Part shown: piece after piece, positions 1 to 5,675 of the stretch | Layout of the letters: each line of letters opens with the position of its first letter | Numbering within the stretch: position 1 is the first letter of the stretch | NCBI GenBank assembly: GCA_003663535.1 | Contig: QMUE01000032.1 | Coordinates: 1 to 9,900, forward strand | DNA length: 9,900 bases | Direction: 5' to 3' | From: Thermococci archaeon | GTDB taxonomy: Archaea > Methanobacteriota_B > Thermococci > Thermococcales > Thermococcaceae | Notes under the pieces: generated by a model | What the model was told of the DNA's origin: nothing | The model's input: only the letters and a program-made list of their open reading frames with translations | The model's database searches: none | Translations under genes and position numbers: made by a program

Positions 1-264
1 GGAAGTGGGGATATAATTTTTGCCTTCTCAACTGCCCAGAGAATAAAACATTACCAGAAAGAAATTATTGACATAAAAAGCACTCCTGATAATGTTTTGT
101 CCCCTCTTTTCAAAGCAACTGCTGAAACCGTTGAGGAGGCGATAATCAACTCCCTCCTCCAAGCAAAGGCGATGACCGGGAGAGATAATCACATCCGTCA
201 TGCTTTACCAAAGGAGGACTTATTGAAGATAATGAAGAAATATGGACGATTAGAGAAAGGTTGA
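1..264 (+). CDS. P1 family (DmpA/S58-type) peptidase, C-terminal part
   Basis: The frame is open from base 1 and ends at TGA 262-264, giving the last 87 residues of a protein that starts before the window. It begins with GSGDIIFAFSTA, the glycine/serine turn and strand typical of the DmpA / beta-peptidyl aminopeptidase family, and later has MTGRDN...HALP, which matches the family's C-terminal end. Members are Ntn-fold aminopeptidases that self-cleave before a catalytic serine; some release D-residues or beta-amino acids from peptides. The self-cleavage site lies upstream of the window, so activity cannot be judged here. The stop codon sits inside the Shine-Dalgarno of the next gene, so the two are probably cotranscribed and translationally coupled. 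The family call rests on memory of motifs, without alignment. Confidence 0.75.
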   Translation, partial: GSGDIIFAFSTAQRIKHYQKEIIDIKSTPDNVLSPLFKATAETVEEAIINSLLQAKAMTGRDNHIRHALPKEDLLKIMKKYGRLEKG

Positions 265-269
265 GGTGG
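263..269 (+). promoter_or_regulatory. Shine-Dalgarno deciding the start at 275
   Basis: GAGGTGG lies five bases before ATG 275. An in-frame GTG at 266 would extend the protein by three residues, but it lies inside this motif, so ATG 275 is the better start. The motif overlaps the stop codon of the preceding peptidase gene, as expected for translational coupling. Confidence 0.8.
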
Positions 270-274
270 AAAAA

Positions 275-1471
275 ATGAATGTTAAACATTTGTTCCCTGG
301 CTTAAGGAACTTTAAGGCATATCTAAACACTGCAAGTGCAGGATTTCTGCCACTAACAGCCCTTAAACGAAGCATGGATTTTCTATCGTATCTTACAGAT
401 TTTAGAGAAGGCGTTGATTCGGTGGATTTTCTGGACAAAGAAATTATGGAAAACGTCCTTGAGGAAGGAAAAAGACTCCTACGTACAAATAGAGAAAACC
501 TAACGTTAACGATTCAAACGACGGAAGGTTTAAGGAGGTTACTTCTTTCCATAGAACCGAAAAAAAGTATGAATATTATCTCCTTTGACATGGAGTTTCC
601 TTCTCTCTCTTGTCTTTTAAAAAGTTATGCCCAACGGTACAATCTTGAACTTAGAGTCATCAAGAACAGAAATGGCTGGTACTATCTTGAAGACATAGAA
701 AAGCTAGTAGATGATAATACCTTTGCGATAATCGGAAGCAGTGTTCAATGGATCTCCGGCCAGAGGATGAACCTGAGAGAGCTCTCCCGAATTGCTCATG
801 AACATGGGGCGTGGGTTATAGTGGATGCTGTGCAGCATCTAGGAAACCTGACCCTCTATCCGGAGAAGGAGGGTGTTGATGCCGTGATTGCAGGAGGAGA
901 AAAGTGGCTCTTAAATCCCTCCGTAGGCTCTGGACTTATGTACGTTTCAAATGCTCTCATAGAAGAAGCCTCTCCAATAGCAGGTTTGTTAAACATGAAA
1001 TCCCCAGTGAGAGAATGGTCTCCATGGTGGGGCATGCCCGAGAAAGATCCATGGGGTAACTTTGACTTTAGAAATGATGCTAGAAAATTTGATTTTGGAG
1101 GTGGACCACCGTATCTTCTTGCCACTACATTGTGGGGAGCTTTGGAGGTTATAAATGAAATTGGCATTGAGAAGATTGAAAGACACAACACCAATCTTGC
1201 AGGAAGAATCAAAGATGAGATCTTGGGCCTTGGCCTGGAAATTATAGGCGGGGAAGACTGGGAGAAATCAGCAATAATAACAATCAAAACCGGTTTAAGT
1301 TATGAAAAAGAGGATGAAATTTACCAGAGGATTCTTGCAGAAGGAATAAAAGTCAGCCATAGAGGTGCGCTAGGACACTATGGTATAAGGGCATCACCGC
1401 ACTTGTACAACAAAATGGAAGATATTGAAATATTTTTAGAATTCCTCGTGAACTCTCTTTCTAGACTTTAA
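275..1471 (+). CDS. class V aminotransferase-fold PLP-dependent enzyme
   Basis: This is a 398-residue, full-length fold-type I PLP enzyme of the class V aminotransferase / isopenicillin-N-epimerase-like group. Visible landmarks are the N-terminal LNTASAGFLP (about 17-26), Q158, the cofactor-binding D184 and H188 in VIVDAVQHLG, the probable Schiff-base lysine K210 in AGGEKWL, and a C-terminal RASPHLYN segment in which R372 would bind the substrate carboxylate. Cysteine desulfurases of this fold carry a cysteine in a loop near residue 360-370; here that stretch reads SHRGALGHYG and has none. The only cysteine (C113) is far away in sequence, so a sulfur-transfer role is unlikely. The substrate cannot be read from the sequence; transaminase, epimerase or lyase are all possible. 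It is coupled to an upstream peptidase gene and overlaps nfo by 11 bp at its 3' end. Confidence 0.85.
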   Translation: MNVKHLFPGLRNFKAYLNTASAGFLPLTALKRSMDFLSYLTDFREGVDSVDFLDKEIMENVLEEGKRLLRTNRENLTLTIQTTEGLRRLLLSIEPKKSMNIISFDMEFPSLSCLLKSYAQRYNLELRVIKNRNGWYYLEDIEKLVDDNTFAIIGSSVQWISGQRMNLRELSRIAHEHGAWVIVDAVQHLGNLTLYPEKEGVDAVIAGGEKWLLNPSVGSGLMYVSNALIEEASPIAGLLNMKSPVREWSPWWGMPEKDPWGNFDFRNDARKFDFGGGPPYLLATTLWGALEVINEIGIEKIERHNTNLAGRIKDEILGLGLEIIGGEDWEKSAIITIKTGLSYEKEDEIYQRILAEGIKVSHRGALGHYGIRASPHLYNKMEDIEIFLEFLVNSLSRL

Positions 1472-2306
1472 TCTCTTCATATTTTTTCTTCATGAGTAAG
1501 GCGTCTCCTTCTATATTTGGACTTTCACTTATTACAACACCTTTGACCTTAAACTCCTTAAGAACTCTCAGAAGATCTTCCCATTTCATATCACTTTCTT
1601 GAAGGTTTAGGTGATTTCTTTCCCCTTTATCAGAGTACTCTATGCCACTTATGTGTATATGCATATTATCCAAAGCATCCTGGCCTAATCCCTCTTCGAG
1701 TAATGAAAGCATTTCTCTCCATTCCTCTGTGCTGTTGTACTTCCCTTTATTTCTAGCATGACAGTGCGCAAAGTCTATTGCTGGCAAGACTTGCTCTACT
1801 TCTTGACTCATCTGTATAAGTTCGTTAAGATTTCCAAATTGAGTTGGTTTTCCAGTAAGTTCTGGTCGAATCCACACATTAACTCCTTTATCCTGTAAGG
1901 TTGTTACGATATCTCTTATCTCACTTTTTATTGTGTCGTAGACTTTAGAGGGCTCTTGCTTAAGGTAATATCCCGCATGGAAGACCACACTCCATCCTCC
2001 AGCTTCATGAAGTCGTTCAGCGCTTTGAATTATTCTATTTTTACTTGCTTCTCTCTTAGCCTTCTCAGCTGCGTTTAAATTAATATAATACGGTGCATGT
2101 GCTGTTAGAAGAACGTCGTTTTTCTGGGCCACATATTTAATTTTCCTTGCCGTCTCCGGTTTTAGATTTACTCTTCTAACAAATTCTAGTTCCATAGCAT
2201 CCAATCCGAGCTTTTTAACTTGTTCTATTCCTGTGAGAGTGGAAGGTTTGGGAGTTGAGATTGGAATTCCCGCAGTTCCAAACCTCAAACGATCAACTTT
2301 TTTCAT
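1461..2306 (-). CDS. nfo: endonuclease IV (AP endonuclease family 2)
   Basis: A 281-residue TIM-barrel AP endonuclease, close to the 285 residues of E. coli Nfo. The enzyme cuts DNA 5' of abasic sites in base excision repair using a zinc cluster. Likely metal ligands are H70 (TAHAPYY), H110 (VFHAGYY), E149 (RPEL), D178 and H181 (IDFAHCH), H216 or H218 (MHIHISG), H232 (ERNHLNL) and E261 (ISESPN); their spacing follows the E. coli ligands closely. The E. coli ligand D229 has no obvious aspartate counterpart, since two residues before H232 there is R230. I chose ATG 2306, which has AGGTGGT four bases upstream, over an in-frame GTG at 2315 that lies within that motif. A TATA box in the 54-bp upstream gap suggests its own promoter. 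The 3' end overlaps the convergent PLP-enzyme gene. Confidence 0.9.
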   Translation of the reverse strand: MKKVDRLRFGTAGIPISTPKPSTLTGIEQVKKLGLDAMELEFVRRVNLKPETARKIKYVAQKNDVLLTAHAPYYINLNAAEKAKREASKNRIIQSAERLHEAGGWSVVFHAGYYLKQEPSKVYDTIKSEIRDIVTTLQDKGVNVWIRPELTGKPTQFGNLNELIQMSQEVEQVLPAIDFAHCHARNKGKYNSTEEWREMLSLLEEGLGQDALDNMHIHISGIEYSDKGERNHLNLQESDMKWEDLLRVLKEFKVKGVVISESPNIEGDALLMKKKYEEIKV

Positions 2307-2310
2307 ACTT

Positions 2311-2317
2311 ACCACCT
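2311..2317 (-). promoter_or_regulatory. Shine-Dalgarno of nfo
   Basis: On the minus strand AGGTGGT lies four bases before ATG 2306. It fixes the start three codons downstream of the longest possible reading frame (GTG 2315). Confidence 0.75.
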
Positions 2318-2332
2318 GAATTAGGTCTACCT

Positions 2333-2345
2333 AAAAATATAAAAA
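2333..2345 (-). terminator. possible oligo-T terminator of the coiled-coil gene operon
   Basis: Two runs of five T on the minus strand lie 15-28 bases after the TAA of the coiled-coil gene. Archaeal RNA polymerase terminates at such T-tracts without a hairpin. The same bases form the nfo TATA box, so the element could serve both purposes. No hairpin precedes it. Confidence 0.4.
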
Positions 2346-2351
2346 GTTTGA
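2333..2351 (-). promoter_or_regulatory. archaeal promoter (BRE + TATA) of nfo
   Basis: Minus-strand TTTTTATATTTTT (2345-2333) preceded by CAAAC (BRE position) forms a strong archaeal TATA element. Its centre is about 32 bases from the start codon, which would put transcription initiation near 2314-2318, just upstream of or at the Shine-Dalgarno. Confidence 0.65.
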
Positions 2352-2360
2352 GCCTAACAC

Positions 2361-3422
2361 TTAATAGTCTATCTTTTCTCCAATAATTTTTTCGAGCTCT
2401 GAAAGACTCTCTTCAAGTTGCTTTTCTATTTTTTGTAACTCTTCTTTAAGAGCTTTTATTTTTTCCTCTTTTTTGTTTATTTTCTGCTTTAGTTCATCTA
2501 TTGATTTGTGGAGAGACTCTTCCTCAGCCTTGAAATGAGATAATTCTATCTCAACCTCTGTCAACTGTCTCTTAAGCTCTTTAAGTTTTTGAGTCTTTGT
2601 GGAAATATTCTTTTTTGCCCATTCAACAGTATTTTGATACTTTTTGTCTAACTTATCGCTGATTTCCTCAAGAAGTTCCAGAAATTCATGGGGGTGTTCA
2701 AGAGCATAACCACTATCTTTTAAAAACTCTCTTGCACGATTATCTGGTAATCTCATCCGTTTTATTGGTTTTTGAAGTTTGGAGACCTTAGAACGTAGGT
2801 TAAGCTCCTCTCTTGAAATTTCCTTTTTGAGCTCTTTTTCATTTTCTCGCAAAGCAATGAATTCGGAAGATTCCTCTAACTTCTTTTTCCTCTCATTAAG
2901 CTCACTTAGCATTTCAACAAGGTCTTTTAGATTCTGCTCCTCTTCATGTATATGCTTTTTGAAATCTTCGACTTCCTTTAATAGTTTTTCTGCCATGATT
3001 TCTTTAGGTTGTAATTTTTCGATTTCTGAAACATACTTGGCATATTCGTTAGACAAGCTCTTTAGGAGGTTATTTATTTTGTACACATCTTTTTCGAATA
3101 TTAGAAGCAGGTGCCTACCATGAGCAACGTGTAGTCGAGATATTTCAGGTAATATTTTTTCCACATCTTTGATGTCTTGTATCTTTCCAAGCATATTTTG
3201 AAGGGCCCTGACATAAGTTTCTCTCTCCATTTTTACGATTCTTGCAAGTCTAGGATCCACTTCTTTTGGGATTTCTTTTTCGTTGAGTTGCTGTAATAAC
3301 TTTAAAATATCCAAAATCATGTGCTCTATCCTTTTTGTATACTCTTGTAAGAGTTTTGCCATTTCTTTTTTGGATCTCTTTTGTATTTCTTCATATTTAT
3401 GCAGTGCTTCCCTCAGCTTCAA
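2361..3422 (-). CDS. coiled-coil protein of unknown function
   Basis: A 353-residue charged protein rich in Glu, Lys and Leu, without cysteine. I recognise no family. Residues about 1-130 look like a helical N-terminal domain with few coiled-coil heptads (YVRALQNMLG, SRLHVAHGRH). Residues about 132-216 form a first long coiled coil, 218-260 a break with a proline and aromatic residues (KRMRLPDNRAREF, then HPHEFLELL), and 262-350 a second coiled coil. That layout could fold into an antiparallel hairpin as in SMC or Rad50 arms, but no Walker A or B motif is present, so it is not an SMC ATPase. The start is TTG 3422 with GGATGGGG ending five bases upstream; an in-frame TAA 15 bases above leaves no earlier start. 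It overlaps the preceding DUF373 gene by 26 bp, so the two are probably cotranscribed. Confidence 0.75.
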   Translation of the reverse strand: MKLREALHKYEEIQKRSKKEMAKLLQEYTKRIEHMILDILKLLQQLNEKEIPKEVDPRLARIVKMERETYVRALQNMLGKIQDIKDVEKILPEISRLHVAHGRHLLLIFEKDVYKINNLLKSLSNEYAKYVSEIEKLQPKEIMAEKLLKEVEDFKKHIHEEEQNLKDLVEMLSELNERKKKLEESSEFIALRENEKELKKEISREELNLRSKVSKLQKPIKRMRLPDNRAREFLKDSGYALEHPHEFLELLEEISDKLDKKYQNTVEWAKKNISTKTQKLKELKRQLTEVEIELSHFKAEEESLHKSIDELKQKINKKEEKIKALKEELQKIEKQLEESLSELEKIIGEKIDY

Positions 3423-4554
3423 CTTTTCCCCATCCTCTTACTTTATCTCTTAAGTACATTCCCACCAGCGTTGCAAGTGCTATATCTCCCAAAGCAATTA
3501 TACCTTTTTTAAGAAATTCCATGGAGTAAAAAGATAGTATGGAGAGAGCATAGAGAGTGGTAACATCAATAGTAACCCAAAGTGCTGGAAGAAGGAGAAG
3601 CCCGCTTATGTAATACCATATGTGGTGATCTCTTCTTAAATAAGAATGGATAACCTTGCCAATCATTAAAACTCCCAAAGCTGCAACAAATGATGTATTT
3701 ATGGCATTTAGGAATATTACAACTCCTAAAAGCTCTGTGCCTGGGTATCTCCCGATTAGCTCTAGTGCTATACGCTCTAAGTTCAGATAGGCATTCACCG
3801 CCCCAGCAAAAACCACGAATAGTGCAGCTACTATGGACACAAATTGTATGAACCCCTTAGTAAAGAAGTGGTTTAAAGCTTCTTTTACTTTAAATGCCTT
3901 TGCGAAGAAGTAGGCCCCTATAAGGAATAAAATAACACCAGTAACTGTGGATGAAATAATAGTAACACTCTGCTGGTACTTTATGGAGAGCAGTCTTGCT
4001 ATACCGTAGATGAGAAGTACCATTCCTGGCAACCCAAAGAATATTTTAGCAGCTTCTGGGTCACTTAAGATCTCTTTTAAATAACGATAAATTATGTAAT
4101 ACGTTGTTTCTATACTTTCGCTCTGTTTCACAACAATTCTTTTTGTGCTTATAACAGGAACTTTTGAAGTGATTATTGGAAAAATTTGCTCGTCTTCAGC
4201 TCCATCTGTAACAGGTATTATACCATCAGCCGGAAATTGGGTAAGAACTTTCTCCAATTGCTTGTTTAATTCTAAGTCACTTTTAACTCCCACTTCAGGA
4301 TGGCCCGTAATGAGAGCTACCTCTATATCCTCAAATTCCGCACGCTCTTTAAGTTCATCATATAATTTCACAGCAGCATAGAGAACATTGGCATCACTAT
4401 CTTCGGGATCAGCTAAACTCAGCTTTAGTGCTGCATCCACACAAGCATCCCTACCAATAATTGGACCGTTAACTCCAGCTTTTTTGCCAAAATCATCATC
4501 TCTATCAATGGCGAGCACTAATGCTTTAATCTTAATCCCCCCAAATTTTTTCAA
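3397..4554 (-). CDS. DUF373 family polytopic membrane protein
   Basis: The open frame gives up to 385 residues. An N-terminal soluble domain (about 10-165) carries the acidic motif AIDRDDDFG, then GHPEVG (84-89) and VTDGAEDE (115-122), features I associate with the archaeal DUF373 family. Six or seven hydrophobic segments follow (about 171-190, 197-220, 234-256, 274-302, 312-347 as one or two, and 350-368), so it is an integral membrane protein with a cytoplasmic or external N-terminal domain. The function of the family is unknown. The start is uncertain: TTG 4554 has no Shine-Dalgarno, while an in-frame ATT at 4530 has a run of six G six bases upstream and would give the N-terminus MKALVLAIDRD (377 residues). 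It overlaps the upstream small gene by 23 bp if TTG is used, and the downstream coiled-coil gene by 26 bp. Confidence 0.8.
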   Translation of the reverse strand: MKKFGGIKIKALVLAIDRDDDFGKKAGVNGPIIGRDACVDAALKLSLADPEDSDANVLYAAVKLYDELKERAEFEDIEVALITGHPEVGVKSDLELNKQLEKVLTQFPADGIIPVTDGAEDEQIFPIITSKVPVISTKRIVVKQSESIETTYYIIYRYLKEILSDPEAAKIFFGLPGMVLLIYGIARLLSIKYQQSVTIISSTVTGVILFLIGAYFFAKAFKVKEALNHFFTKGFIQFVSIVAALFVVFAGAVNAYLNLERIALELIGRYPGTELLGVVIFLNAINTSFVAALGVLMIGKVIHSYLRRDHHIWYYISGLLLLPALWVTIDVTTLYALSILSFYSMEFLKKGIIALGDIALATLVGMYLRDKVRGWGKVEAEGSTA

Positions 4555-4720
4555 AAACTGATTTGAATTTATCTTTCATATCTCTATCTTTATCCCTTTT
4601 GTTATCAATTCTTATTGTTGTACTCACTCTTTTTGCACCTAATTTAAACATTAGTTCATGGGGTTCTTTTATTATTTTAAAGCCTTCACCCAAACTGGTA
4701 GCTTCGATGACTATTTTCAT
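4532..4720 (-). CDS. small conserved-looking protein of unknown function
   Basis: A 62-residue protein from ATG 4720 (a TTG at 4729 would add three residues). The N-terminal MKIVIEAT looks like a beta strand, followed by a helix around EPHELMFKLG, a second strand KRVSTTIRI, a charged linker, and a C-terminal helix ending in FEKIWGD. This suggests a small beta-alpha-beta-alpha domain. It has no cysteine, membrane segment or signal peptide. I do not recognise the family. It is the first gene of a tightly overlapping group with the DUF373 and coiled-coil genes: its stop codon at 4532-4534 lies inside or immediately next to the DUF373 start. Only a weak TGAT precedes ATG 4720. The overlap and protein-like composition are the main reasons to believe it is real. 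Confidence 0.65.
   Translation of the reverse strand: MKIVIEATSLGEGFKIIKEPHELMFKLGAKRVSTTIRIDNKRDKDRDMKDKFKSVFEKIWGD
4537..4542 (-). promoter_or_regulatory. G-run, possible Shine-Dalgarno for the DUF373 gene
   Basis: Six G in a row on the minus strand, inside the last codons of the upstream small gene and followed by six bases and then ATT 4530. It is the only purine-rich motif near any candidate start of the DUF373 gene, and it lies downstream of the alternative TTG 4554. It pairs only partly with the archaeal anti-Shine-Dalgarno. Confidence 0.4.
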
Positions 4721-4752
4721 AGTAATCAATTAATATTTTACTTTTTTCTCCT

Positions 4753-4767
4753 CTAAAAACTTTACTA
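4753..4767 (-). promoter_or_regulatory. possible promoter of the three-gene minus-strand operon
   Basis: Minus-strand GTTTTTAG (4760-4753), preceded by GTAAA, resembles a weak TATA/BRE pair. Its centre is about 37 bases from ATG 4720, predicting a start of transcription near 4731 and a leader of about ten bases. A second TATA-like stretch (minus strand TTATAATAAAG, near 4820-4830) would give a longer leader. Confidence 0.35.
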
Positions 4768-4828
4768 CATGGATGGCATATCTACTCAAGCTTTCCTCTT
4801 CCAATGTAATTATGACAACTTTATTATA

Positions 4829-4838
4829 ATGTTTATAT
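4829..4838 (+). promoter_or_regulatory. TATA-like element upstream of AMMECR1 (distal)
   Basis: TGTTTATATT forms a good archaeal TATA box. Initiation is expected near 4857-4860, which coincides with an ATG at 4857 opening a 27-codon frame that ends at 4940, overlapping the AMMECR1 start. It may give either a roughly 75-base AMMECR1 leader or a leaderless short reading frame. Confidence 0.4.
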
Positions 4839-4882
4839 TCGACACCTGGCTAAATTATGCTCGACAATTTTTTAAGCTTAAC

Positions 4883-4900
4883 GGTGGAAAAACCTTATTT
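4883..4900 (+). promoter_or_regulatory. possible proximal promoter of AMMECR1 gene
   Basis: GGTGGAAAAA followed by CCTTATTT resembles a purine-rich BRE joined to a weak TATA box. Initiation about 25 bases on would fall near 4921, giving a leader of about 12 bases that retains the Shine-Dalgarno at 4923. Confidence 0.4.
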
Positions 4901-4922
4901 GTTGTTAGATGAAACTATTCTT

Positions 4923-4928
4923 GGTGAG
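4923..4928 (+). promoter_or_regulatory. Shine-Dalgarno deciding the AMMECR1 start
   Basis: GGTGAG lies four bases before ATG 4933. An in-frame ATG at 4909 would add eight residues but has no such motif, and the shorter form starts MYKIKEEWG as I recall for Pyrococcus homologues. Confidence 0.75.
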
Positions 4929-4932
4929 ATTT

Positions 4933-5544
4933 ATGTATAAGATAAAAGAGGAATGGGGATTATTCCTAATAAAACTAGCTAGAACAGCAATAGAAGAATA
5001 CCTAAAGAATGGTAAAGAGCTTGAACCTCCTCAAGACACCCCATCAGGTCTTTGGGAGAAAATGGGAGTATTCGTTACATTAAACCGATATAATGTGCCT
5101 CCTCAACAAGCATTAAGGGGATGTATTGGGTTTCCATACCCGATTTACCCATTAGTTAAAGCTACAATAAAAGCAGCAATCTATGCTGCTGTAGATGATC
5201 CACGCTTTCCTCCACTCAGTATTGAAGAGCTGAACAAGATTACGATTGAGGTCAGTGTTCTAACCCCTCCTGAACTTGTGGAAGGCCCTCCCCATGAGAG
5301 GCCCAATAGGATAAAAGTTGGGAGAGATGGATTAATCATTAAAAAGGGGATTTATAGTGGGCTTCTCCTACCACAAGTCCCTATAGAATGGAGTTGGGAT
5401 GAAGAAGAATTTTTAAGTGAAACATGCTGGAAAGCTGGTTTACCACCTGACTGTTGGATGGACAAAAGTACTGAGGTTTACCGTTTCACAGCTGAAATTT
5501 TTGAAGAGGAGCATCCCAATGGTTCGGTAAAACGAAAGCTTTAG
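4933..5544 (+). CDS. AMMECR1 domain protein
   Basis: A 203-residue protein that is all AMMECR1 domain, the size of the archaeal PH0010-type proteins. The family signature LRGCIG is at residues 61-66. Other typical stretches are GVFVTLNR (45-52), AAVDDPRFPP (85-94), EVSVLTPPEL (106-115), KVGRDGLII (128-136), YSGLLLPQVP (141-150) and ETCWKAGLPPDCW (163-175). The biochemical function is not established. In many genomes the domain is encoded beside a Memo-like dioxygenase and a radical SAM protein, but neither is seen here, so this copy stands alone within the window. It is soluble, with no signal peptide. It is transcribed divergently from the small-protein/DUF373 operon and is followed by a T-rich stretch. 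Confidence 0.9.
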   Translation: MYKIKEEWGLFLIKLARTAIEEYLKNGKELEPPQDTPSGLWEKMGVFVTLNRYNVPPQQALRGCIGFPYPIYPLVKATIKAAIYAAVDDPRFPPLSIEELNKITIEVSVLTPPELVEGPPHERPNRIKVGRDGLIIKKGIYSGLLLPQVPIEWSWDEEEFLSETCWKAGLPPDCWMDKSTEVYRFTAEIFEEEHPNGSVKRKL

Positions 5545-5550
5545 CTACAT

Positions 5551-5568
5551 TATTTCTCCCATTTTTCT
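5551..5568 (+). terminator. possible T-rich terminator after AMMECR1
   Basis: TATTTCTCCCATTTTTCT starts six bases after the AMMECR1 stop. Short T-tracts like this terminate archaeal transcription; no hairpin is visible. Confidence 0.4.
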
Positions 5569-5576
5569 CAATTTGG

Positions 5577-5630
5577 GATTTATAAAGAAAATCTGGATTT
5601 CTAAGGGGTAATGACCCATTACCTAAATAC
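5577..5630 (+). promoter_or_regulatory. promoter region of the secreted protein gene, with two TATA candidates
   Basis: Two TATA-like elements are visible: TTTATAAAG at 5578-5586, predicting initiation near 5608, and CCTAAATA at 5622-5629, predicting initiation near 5650. Between them lies a perfect inverted repeat (5607-5623). With the second TATA the repeat would sit at the BRE position and could be an operator; with the first it would be at the very start of the RNA leader. Confidence 0.45.
5607..5623. repeat. perfect 7-bp inverted repeat, candidate operator
   Basis: GGTAATG and CATTACC are separated by ACC. The dyad lies 53 bases before the start of the secreted protein gene and directly abuts a TATA-like element at 5624. 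It does not look like Thermococcales motifs I know (the TGM motif TATCAC-N5-GTGATA or the SurR half-sites GTT/AAC). Confidence 0.55.
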
Positions 5631-5662
5631 TCTAAGCTTCTATTAAATTAATAGAATATATG

Positions 5663-5669
5663 GAAGGTG
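5663..5669 (+). promoter_or_regulatory. Shine-Dalgarno of the secreted protein gene
   Basis: GAAGGTG lies six bases before TTG 5676. GTG 5667 and TTG 5670 are in the same frame but lie in or right after the motif. Starting at 5676 gives a classical signal peptide beginning MKKL. Confidence 0.6.
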
Positions 5670-5675
5670 TTGATA

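Noticed and set aside
856..1287. 143-codon minus-strand open frame inside the class V PLP-enzyme gene
   Set aside because: It lies entirely antisense to a gene with clear family motifs, its translation shows no recognisable domain, and no ribosome binding site or promoter supports it.
275..1471. Cysteine desulfurase (IscS/SufS) assignment for the class V enzyme
   Set aside because: The fold fits, but the loop that carries the catalytic cysteine has none, and the only cysteine (C113) is elsewhere.
2779..3123. 114-codon plus-strand open frame rich in Ser and Phe
   Set aside because: The composition is what the complement of a Glu/Lys-rich coiled coil yields; it is a shadow of the coiled-coil gene.
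2361..3422. SMC/Rad50 ATPase assignment for the coiled-coil protein
   Set aside because: No Walker A, Walker B or signature motif is present, and the length is far below that of SMC or Rad50.
4721..4932. Small RNA gene (box C/D or tRNA) in the divergent gap
   Set aside because: No pair of C and D boxes, no cloverleaf-like pairing and no GC-rich patch, which structured RNAs of hyperthermophiles would show.
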